Source: Actinomycetes bacterium (lineage in GTDB: Bacteria; Actinomycetota; Actinomycetes; Actinomycetales; Cellulomonadaceae). From it: a stretch of 5,084 nucleotides of DNA. Below the pieces are notes generated by a model, which worked only from the letters and a program-made list of their open reading frames with translations, was not told where the DNA came from and did not search any database. The stretch is taken from contig JAEZAR010000003.1 in NCBI GenBank assembly GCA_023430425.1, positions 1-5,084 on the forward strand, given 5' to 3'. A program made the translations under genes and the position numbers. Shown here in pieces: positions 1 through 4,349 of this stretch; the stretch's first letter is position 1; each line of letters begins with the position of its first letter.

Positions 1-2
1 CC

Positions 3-236
3 TATAATGCCACCATCTTTATCGACCACGATACGATGGGGACGAAGGACATCCGCGTCCAGGCCGCCTGTACCATCAAGGGCGACCCGTTGAGCGTCGA
101 CCTGACCGGCACCGACGACAGGCAAGAACTGATCTTCCCCCGTTATCCCGGACACACGAATCTTGCCGCCTTGTGCTTTGTCGATGACCATCGCCAAAAT
201 CATTTGGCTGGAAAGCAACAGTTCAGTGAACCTTGA
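3..236 (+). pseudogene. Hydantoinase B / oxoprolinase-family fragment, apparently truncated
   Basis: The frame is open from the left window edge and ends at TGA 234-236. Its first ~40 residues (for example IDHDTMGTKDIRV, then TIKGDPLSVDLTGTD) resemble the segment of hydantoinase B / acetone-carboxylase-alpha-like proteins that precedes the conserved 'vDftGtd' motif. The family catalyses ATP-dependent hydrolysis or carboxylation of cyclic amides or ketones together with a HyuA partner, which is not visible here. Up to about position 120 nearly all codons end in G or C, as expected for a real gene in this genome. After 'TGTDD' the GC3 bias collapses and the remaining residues no longer clearly resemble the family. 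A normal HyuB is over 500 residues and continues for hundreds of residues past this motif, so this looks like a 3' truncation by rearrangement, with the last ~35 codons being fused foreign sequence. The minus strand is also open here but has poorer GC3 and no recognisable family. Family assignment is by motif only. Confidence 0.5.
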
Positions 237-278
237 TTTTCCAATCTCGCCTGCCCGGTTTCTCTCGTTTGTGTTGTT
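237..278. other. Short spacer between truncated fragment and repeat
   Basis: Forty-two bases separate the stop of the hydantoinase-like fragment from the first repeat copy. No coding, promoter or terminator signal is visible. The stretch ends in a T-rich run just before the TA that begins the repeat. Confidence 0.4.
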
Positions 279-384
279 TAGAGCGGTTTGCGACCAGCTT
301 GCAGCAGGTCGCCCGCTTCTCAAATCCTTTGTTGGTCGCGCTTTCTTAACCGCAAAACATGCGTTTTGCTCGAAAGTCGCTCTA
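279..384 (+). repeat. TAGAGCG-type terminal-inverted-repeat element, copy 1 (106 bp)
   Basis: A 106 bp non-coding repeat begins TAGAGCGGTTTGCGA and ends TCGAAAGTCGCTCTA. The two ends are inverted repeats matching at 12 of 15 positions, and both outermost dinucleotides are TA, consistent with TA target-site duplication of the IS630/Tc1-mariner type. Inside are a GCGACC/GGTCGC stem (290-295 with 307-312) and a GCAAAAC/GTTTTGC hairpin (352-358 with 363-369, 4-base loop). A second copy lies at 3266-3373 in the same orientation. The two agree over the first 21 and last 81 bases and differ only in a 4 versus 6 base segment between them. No protein is encoded; small open frames across it are the repeat read through. 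Best reading: a MITE-like or structured intergenic repeat family of alphaproteobacteria. Confidence 0.85.
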
Positions 385-561
385 AAAAAGCAAGACTGGG
401 GGCGCACCTTGGCATGGCTCGTTCACTTGCGCTGTCTAACCACGCTTGACGAACGTGCTCATCGACATCCACATGAGCTTTGCCATGTCTCGGATGCGCC
501 CTCGTCTGTTTCAACCCGATCAATTGAGTATGTCAGATAATCTGACCCGCGCTTATCTTAA
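385..561. other. Intergenic region downstream of the receptor gene, no gene seen
   Basis: This stretch lies between repeat copy 1 and the stop codon of the receptor gene. Short open frames cross it on both strands, but none has a convincing ribosome binding site, codon bias or recognisable family, and one simply runs on antisense into the receptor gene. The only clear structure is the 15 bp palindrome at 532-546. No hairpin followed by a T run was found that would serve as a classical terminator for the receptor. Confidence 0.5.
532..546. repeat. Perfect 15 bp palindrome just downstream of receptor stop
   Basis: GTCAGATAATCTGAC is a perfect inverted repeat with 7 bp arms around one central base. 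It lies 15 bp beyond the receptor's TGA. As RNA it could form only a 5 bp stem with a 5-base loop and has no following U tract, so it is a poor intrinsic terminator. A dimeric protein binding site or a weak RNA-protecting hairpin are alternatives. No function can be assigned. Confidence 0.4.
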
Positions 562-3024
562 TCAGCGCGAGCCGAACGCATACCGGAGGCTGATCCCGAA
601 CTCGCGTGGCGGCGTCAGCGTCCCCCCCGTGTAAGTGCTGGTGAAGGTCTCGGCGGTGGGGCCGGTCAGGATCGGCCCGTCCGGGCCCATGCCGCCATAG
701 CCCAGCTGCTGATAAGCCGTGAACAGCGGCTCGGTCCGGGTCAACACCTTCGTCGTGTTGAATACGTTCTTCACGAACAAAGAGACTTCCCAGCGACCGT
801 CACGGTCACGCAGGCCCGTGTACAGGTTCAGCAAGCCGTAAGACCCCACATCATCGAAAGAGTTGCTTGGATCGCCTTGCGACTTGCCGCTGTAGCTGAA
901 CAAGCCGCGCAGGTAACCGTCGATTGCTTCGCCGACCGGTGCAGTATACTCACTGGTCAGGGTTGCATTGAACGGCGCCATAAAGGCCGAGCGCTGCGTG
1001 ACCTGGCAGGCAGACAGATTGTTCGAGCCCACGGCATTCTTCAGGTCCGACAGAGACGGCGCTGAAGCCGTTGGATCCGGCACACCATCGCTGTTCAGAT
1101 CATTGCAGGGGATCAGGCCATTCTTGATCTTGCCGAGCGAGTAGCTCGCGGTCAGGCCCACAGTCCAGCGCTCATTGACCTCGAAAGCCATATCGCCTTC
1201 AATGCCGTTCACCTCGACCGGAACCGGTGCCACAAAATTGAATGAGGCCACCTGCTCGGTCAAACCGATGACGCCGCCCGTGGTCGGATCGACCAAGGGT
1301 ACGGTATTCACGAAATATACGCCGTGGTTTGGTACACGATACGGGAAGTTCTTGAACTTCTGATGATACGCCGCAAGATTGAAGCGCAGGCGACCATCCA
1401 GCAGGTCACTCTTCAAACCAATCTCATAGGACTTGGACGTCTCGGGATCGAGATTGACGAACGACAGCTCCAGTGGAGACGGCGTCACATTGAAGTCGCC
1501 CACCACATTGATGCCCGGACGGTAGGAACTGCCCGTAGAGGCATAGACCGCCAGATTGGGCCGGAAATTGTGGCGAATGGACGCTGTATAGATGAGCTTG
1601 CTGTCATCCTGCAAATCGGGCGGAAGCGCCGCACCATTGATGATCGTGGTGCCCGAAGACGTGTATTCGATCTGGCGCAAACCACCGGAGATTTCCGTGG
1701 CCTCGCCAATATGCGCCGTCAGATGGCCGAAATAGGATTTCTCCTCGGTATAGTTCTTGCGGCCGATCATGGTCTCGACGACAGATGCCAGTCCGCCGCC
1801 GAACTCAACCGGGAGACGTATGGCGGTCGGGCGATTGAGGTAGGTTGGCGCATCGAGCTTGTTATAGAAATAGCCCACCGCATAGTTGAACATTCCAAAG
1901 ATCCGCTCTTCGTTCTGAAGGCGAACTTCATGCGATGTGCCCTTGCCCGTCGAGTCATTATACTGAACGAGATCTCGGTTCGGGAAAAAGTTTCCGATGT
2001 CCCAGTTCTCGGTTGAGTAGACCTTCTGCTTGTAATACTGGCCCTGATAGATCAGGCGCTGGCCCACGCCCGCCACTTCCGCGCGCCAGTTGTAGATGTC
2101 AATGTTCTGCTCAACAATTCGAGCTTCCTCCTGAATCGAGCGGCGGTCTTTTGCGCGAATGCGAACCGGGCTAGCCGGAGCACTCGGATTGACCTCGCTG
2201 AACGAGATCGCCTGATCATAGGTGCGGCCATTGCGATCCATGCGCTGATAAAGGCCTTCCAGAACAATCCAATCCGTCGGCTCAATCAGCGCACTGATCC
2301 GCCCGCTCTGGGTTCTCGATCTCGGCTTGCGGCCATCCAGTGTTTCATTGATCGGCCGCACCCGGTCAGCCGCATTCCGGTCATACAAGCCCGCAACGCG
2401 GAGCGCGGCAATGCCGGGGATGACCGGAATGTTCAAACCGCCCTTGATATTGCGGCCATCGATATCGTTGATGGTGGCATCGGCAAAGCCGCCAAACTCG
2501 TTCAAGTCAGGCTTGCGTGCCGTAATGGTGATGGCACCAGAGGGTGAGGCGCGCCCACGCAGGGTGCCTTGCGGGCCGCGTTGAACTTCGATCTGGCCGA
2601 TATCGTACATCTGCTGAACGATCATATTGCCGGTGATCGGCGCGTCATTGAAATAGAATTCAACGGTTGCGTTGTTGCCGCTGGCGCGTGTGTCGAAATC
2701 TACCCCGCGCAACTTTGCACTGCCGGTGATGCCGTCCGCTCCGGATTCCAGGCTGAGACCGGGAACCAGCGTTGAGACTTCCGAGAAGCTCCGTATGTTG
2801 AGCTCTGAGAGCGCATCTGCGGTAACGACGTTGATCACGGCCGGCACGTCCTGCACGTCTTCATCGCGACGCCGTGCCTGCACAACGATGGTTTCAAATT
2901 CGCCGGCGCTGCGCGCGCTGGTATGAAGCGAGCCCGCGCCCTGGGACGTCTCCTGGGCCTGCGCTGATGATATGAGAGCCAAGAGGCTGGCACTGGCTGC
3001 CAGCACAGAATAACCTTGCCGCAT
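562..3024 (-). CDS. TonB-dependent outer-membrane receptor
   Basis: An 820-residue outer-membrane receptor that would import a ligand using energy passed from TonB-ExbB-ExbD, none of which is in the window. Residues 1-23 form a signal peptide ending AQA before Gln24. A TonB-box-like ETIVVQ lies at about 44-49. The plug follows at about 55-170, including VPGLSL near 87-92, KLRG at 104-107 and the family signature IEVQRGPQGTLRGRASPSGA at 145-164. The rest is the 22-strand barrel, ending in the outer-membrane C-terminal signal FGISLRYAF plus GSR. Length is typical. The only two cysteines, C640 and C673, flank a DLNSDGVPD loop and probably form an extracellular disulfide. A TTG six bases upstream (3028-3030) also opens the frame, but GGGGAGG at 3034-3040 sits 9 nt from the ATG and only 3 nt from the TTG, so the ATG is chosen. 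The family tells of uptake but not of the ligand: siderophore, sugar or hydrophobic organic compound are all possible. The adjacent oxygenases favour an organic substrate (inference). Confidence 0.95.
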   Translation of the reverse strand: MRQGYSVLAASASLLALISSAQAQETSQGAGSLHTSARSAGEFETIVVQARRRDEDVQDVPAVINVVTADALSELNIRSFSEVSTLVPGLSLESGADGITGSAKLRGVDFDTRASGNNATVEFYFNDAPITGNMIVQQMYDIGQIEVQRGPQGTLRGRASPSGAITITARKPDLNEFGGFADATINDIDGRNIKGGLNIPVIPGIAALRVAGLYDRNAADRVRPINETLDGRKPRSRTQSGRISALIEPTDWIVLEGLYQRMDRNGRTYDQAISFSEVNPSAPASPVRIRAKDRRSIQEEARIVEQNIDIYNWRAEVAGVGQRLIYQGQYYKQKVYSTENWDIGNFFPNRDLVQYNDSTGKGTSHEVRLQNEERIFGMFNYAVGYFYNKLDAPTYLNRPTAIRLPVEFGGGLASVVETMIGRKNYTEEKSYFGHLTAHIGEATEISGGLRQIEYTSSGTTIINGAALPPDLQDDSKLIYTASIRHNFRPNLAVYASTGSSYRPGINVVGDFNVTPSPLELSFVNLDPETSKSYEIGLKSDLLDGRLRFNLAAYHQKFKNFPYRVPNHGVYFVNTVPLVDPTTGGVIGLTEQVASFNFVAPVPVEVNGIEGDMAFEVNERWTVGLTASYSLGKIKNGLIPCNDLNSDGVPDPTASAPSLSDLKNAVGSNNLSACQVTQRSAFMAPFNATLTSEYTAPVGEAIDGYLRGLFSYSGKSQGDPSNSFDDVGSYGLLNLYTGLRDRDGRWEVSLFVKNVFNTTKVLTRTEPLFTAYQQLGYGGMGPDGPILTGPTAETFTSTYTGGTLTPPREFGISLRYAFGSR

Positions 3025-3033
3025 CTTCAAGAT

Positions 3034-3040
3034 CCTCCCC
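3034..3040 (-). promoter_or_regulatory. Ribosome binding site deciding the receptor start
   Basis: On the minus strand GGGGAGG precedes the receptor gene. Its spacing is 9 nt to ATG (3022-3024) and 3 nt to the alternative TTG (3028-3030). The optimal spacing supports the ATG, giving 820 rather than 822 residues. Confidence 0.7.
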
Positions 3041-3078
3041 GTTTCTTGCCGCTATGGTGAAATTTTTATTTTTATTGT

Positions 3079-3116
3079 TCTGAAGTATTTTTCAGACCGC
3101 ACTTTCCGCGGGTCTG
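3079..3116. repeat. Two overlapping inverted repeats in the receptor leader
   Basis: The first dyad is TCTGAA-GTATTT-TTCAGA (3079-3096), with perfect 6 bp arms. The second pairs CAGACCGC (3093-3100) with GCGGGTCTG (3108-3116), eight base pairs with one bulged base. They share CAGA at 3093-3096, so in RNA the two hairpins could not both form fully, and in DNA they could be adjoining half-sites. They lie 55-92 bases upstream of the receptor ATG, next to a possible TATACA -10. Operator function is inferred from position only. Confidence 0.4.
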
Positions 3117-3140
3117 TATAAAGTCATGCCGCGAGCGATT

Positions 3141-3163
3141 AAGGCTGGCGCATGCTCAGCCTT
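3141..3163. repeat. Inverted repeat AAGGCTG...CAGCCTT
   Basis: Perfect 7 bp arms (3141-3147 and 3157-3163) enclose a 9-base loop. On the plus strand the hairpin is followed by CTTTTC, resembling a weak intrinsic terminator, but no plus-strand gene lies upstream. In the minus direction, the way dioxygenase transcripts would run, no U tract follows. It could be a regulator site or a decayed terminator. Confidence 0.35.
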
Positions 3164-3214
3164 CTTTTCACGCCAGGCCTCCTGCAGGAATTCCGCCCAT
3201 CCTGACAAAAGCGT

Positions 3215-3232
3215 TTGGCCGAAACCGGCCAA
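3215..3232. repeat. Hairpin TTGGCCG-AAAC-CGGCCAA
   Basis: A perfect 7 bp stem with a 4-base loop lies about 33 bases from repeat copy 2, downstream of the dioxygenase on its transcribed strand. It is GC-rich and would be stable in RNA, but it lacks a following U run on either strand. It might protect the 3' end of the dioxygenase transcript or be a protein site. Confidence 0.35.
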
Positions 3233-3265
3233 CCTGCCGGAGACAAAAAGTCAGCGATGCCCCCC

Positions 3266-3373
3266 TAGAGCGGTTTGCGACCAGCTCGGCAAGCAGGTCG
3301 CCCGCTTCTCAAATCCTTTGTTGGTCGCGCTTTCTTAACCGCAAAACATGCGTTTTGCTCGAAAGTCGCTCTA
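3266..3373 (+). repeat. TAGAGCG-type terminal-inverted-repeat element, copy 2 (108 bp)
   Basis: Second copy of the element at 279-384, in the same orientation, with the same TAGAGCG...CGCTCTA ends bounded by TA. It is identical to copy 1 over the first 21 and last 81 bases. The middle reads CGGCAA instead of TGCA, exactly at the tip of the GCGACC/GGTCGC stem. It ends 10 bp past the stop codon of the dioxygenase, so it lies in that gene's 3' untranslated region and could act on transcript stability or termination. With copy 1 it brackets the receptor gene as direct repeats about 2.9 kb apart. Confidence 0.85.
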
Positions 3374-3383
3374 GCCCCTGCCA

Positions 3384-4196
3384 TCATGCGAAGGCTTCTT
3401 CTCCCATCAAGGTGGTGCGATGCATCATGCGTCCGCTGTCGAGCGGGTAGGGTTCAGCCCGGTGAATGACGCCCGTGTTATCCCACATCAGCAGATCCCC
3501 GACGGTCCACTGATGCCGGTAAACGAAACGCGGCTGGGTCGCCCATTCCAATAATTCCTGAAGCAGCGCATCACTTTCCTCGCGCGGCATGCCAACCACA
3601 TGCGAGGCATGGCACCCGATTACCAGAGACTTGCGTCCCGTCTCGTGGGTCCACACCAGCTTGTGCGTCTTGTCAGGAATGCTGTTCCAGTAGGCAACGT
3701 TGGCGGGTGTCGGCTCCACGCCTGCACGCTGCATCGATGTTGCAAAACTGTGGACGACCTTGAGATCCTCGATCCGTGCCTTCATGACCGGCGAGAGATC
3801 CTCATAAGCCGCATAGGAATTGGCAAATTCGGTCTGACCGCCGGTTTCAGAGAGCTTTCTGCCGCTCAACAACGAGGCGAATACCGGAATATCGTCGTGC
3901 GTCCCGTCCAGATGCCACAGGAACGAGCCTTTGAGATATTCGGCACCGGCATTCTCCCGCTTGTCGAGCGTGATCTTGAAAATGCCTTGCTCTCCTTCCT
4001 GACGCACGGTTCCGATCAGGCTGGCCAGCTTGACCTGTTCTTCATCCCGAAGATGAATTTCCCGCACCACCAGAACACCACGCTCCTGCAGGAGCCGACG
4101 AACCTCCCGAGCAACGGATGGTTGCAACAAGGTTGCGACATCCGCGCGGATTTCTGTGCCGATGCGATCCGTCAAAGGGACCGTTTCAAAGGCCAT
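3384..4196 (-). CDS. TauD/TfdA-family Fe(II)/2-oxoglutarate-dependent dioxygenase
   Basis: A 270-residue cytoplasmic oxygenase, close to the usual family length of about 280-300. The family couples decarboxylation of 2-oxoglutarate to hydroxylation of a substrate, often causing loss of sulfite, glyoxylate or another group (taurine, alkylsulfates, 2,4-D). The iron-binding triad is visible: H95 and D97 in WHLDGTH, and distal H245 in DNTGVIHRAEPY. R260 in MMHRTT lies 15 residues after H245, the same spacing as the 2-oxoglutarate-anchoring Arg of TauD and TfdA. T122 in GGQTEFANSYAAYEDLS matches the Thr that also contacts the co-substrate. All key residues are present, so it should be active. The start ATG has GGAG 6 nt upstream. 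The substrate cannot be told from sequence; a Baeyer-Villiger enzyme upstream and a TonB receptor downstream point to catabolism of an imported organic compound (inference). It has its own likely promoter, 66 bases upstream. Confidence 0.93.
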   Translation of the reverse strand: MAFETVPLTDRIGTEIRADVATLLQPSVAREVRRLLQERGVLVVREIHLRDEEQVKLASLIGTVRQEGEQGIFKITLDKRENAGAEYLKGSFLWHLDGTHDDIPVFASLLSGRKLSETGGQTEFANSYAAYEDLSPVMKARIEDLKVVHSFATSMQRAGVEPTPANVAYWNSIPDKTHKLVWTHETGRKSLVIGCHASHVVGMPREESDALLQELLEWATQPRFVYRHQWTVGDLLMWDNTGVIHRAEPYPLDSGRMMHRTTLMGEEAFA

Positions 4197-4214
4197 ACTT
4201 CTCTCCGTTGCCTT

Positions 4215-4230
4215 GCCCGTTTAAGCGGGC
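4215..4230. repeat. Near-palindrome GCCCGTTTAAGCGGGC in dioxygenase leader
   Basis: A 16 bp dyad with 14 of 16 positions symmetric, centred on TTAA and lying 18 bases upstream of the dioxygenase ATG, just ahead of its ribosome binding site. In RNA it could form a GC-rich 5 bp stem that might affect translation; in DNA it could be an operator. Function is inferred from position. Confidence 0.35.
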
Positions 4231-4236
4231 CCCACA

Positions 4237-4252
4237 TTAATCGTACCATTTA
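4237..4252. promoter_or_regulatory. Imperfect palindrome near the predicted transcription start
   Basis: The minus strand reads TAAATGGTACGATTAA, symmetric at 12 of 16 positions around a GTAC centre. It lies 10-25 bases downstream of the predicted -10 box, where a TetR- or GntR-type repressor would block transcription. No regulator gene is in the window, so this is only a candidate operator. Confidence 0.3.
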
Positions 4253-4261
4253 GTTCTATTA

Positions 4262-4290
4262 TTGCTATGCGGTAACGCGCGCCGCGTCAA
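4262..4290 (-). promoter_or_regulatory. Probable sigma-70 promoter of the dioxygenase gene
   Basis: On the minus strand TTGACG (4285-4290) is followed after 17 bp by TAGCAA (4262-4267). The -35 matches consensus at 5 of 6 positions and the -10 at only 3 of 6, but the spacing is ideal. It lies in the gap between the flavin monooxygenase stop and the dioxygenase start, so the dioxygenase can probably be transcribed separately from the gene upstream. Confidence 0.5.
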
Positions 4291-4325
4291 GGGCCTACGC
4301 TTCAGCCCATAGATCCCCCCCTTCA

Positions 4326-4347
4326 GCGCGGCACGCTCGATCCGCGC
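4326..4347 (-). terminator. Weak GC-rich hairpin after the flavin monooxygenase
   Basis: GCGCGG (4326-4331) and CCGCGC (4342-4347) form a 6 bp stem with a 10-base loop, starting 2 bases past the TAG stop of the monooxygenase. No U tract follows, so intrinsic termination is doubtful. It may only stabilise the transcript end. Confidence 0.25.
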
Positions 4348-4349
4348 GC

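Larger units (their letters stand above)
3025..3265 (-). promoter_or_regulatory. Leader and probable promoter region of the receptor gene
   Basis: About 240 bases lie between the receptor start and repeat copy 2, with no supported gene. Reading toward the receptor, it holds several GC-rich inverted repeats, then an AT-rich stretch (about 3058-3092, long runs of A on the minus strand), then the ribosome binding site. A TATACA at 3115-3120 (minus) could be a -10 element, but no good -35 is seen at the right distance, so the exact promoter is not assigned. The concentration of dyad symmetry suggests binding sites for regulators, as expected for a substrate-regulated receptor. Confidence 0.45.

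Noticed and set aside
1..198. Minus-strand open frame opposite the hydantoinase-like fragment
   Set aside because: It is open, but about half of its codons over 1-120 end in G or C against nearly all on the plus strand, there is no ribosome binding site before its ATG, and no family was recognised. A real minus-strand gene at 122-198 cannot be fully excluded.
279..384. CRISPR repeat or attachment site
   Set aside because: Only two copies 2.9 kb apart, over 100 bp long with terminal inverted repeats, and no spacers, Cas genes or integrase; it fits an intergenic transposable-type repeat better.
163..540. 125-codon plus-strand open frame through repeat copy 1
   Set aside because: Its middle is simply the non-coding repeat, since the same peptide appears in the frame at 3275-3469 across copy 2. 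Codon bias and a ribosome binding site are lacking.
446..634. 62-codon TTG-started plus-strand frame
   Set aside because: Weak start, no family resemblance, and it runs antisense into the 3' end of the receptor gene.
1324..2016. 230-codon plus-strand open frame inside the receptor gene
   Set aside because: It is antisense to a receptor with clear family motifs, shows no recognisable domain, and is explained by the GC-rich codon structure of the real gene.
3600..4253. 217-codon plus-strand open frame across the dioxygenase
   Set aside because: Antisense shadow; the minus strand encodes an intact TauD-type enzyme with all catalytic residues, and the plus product resembles nothing known.
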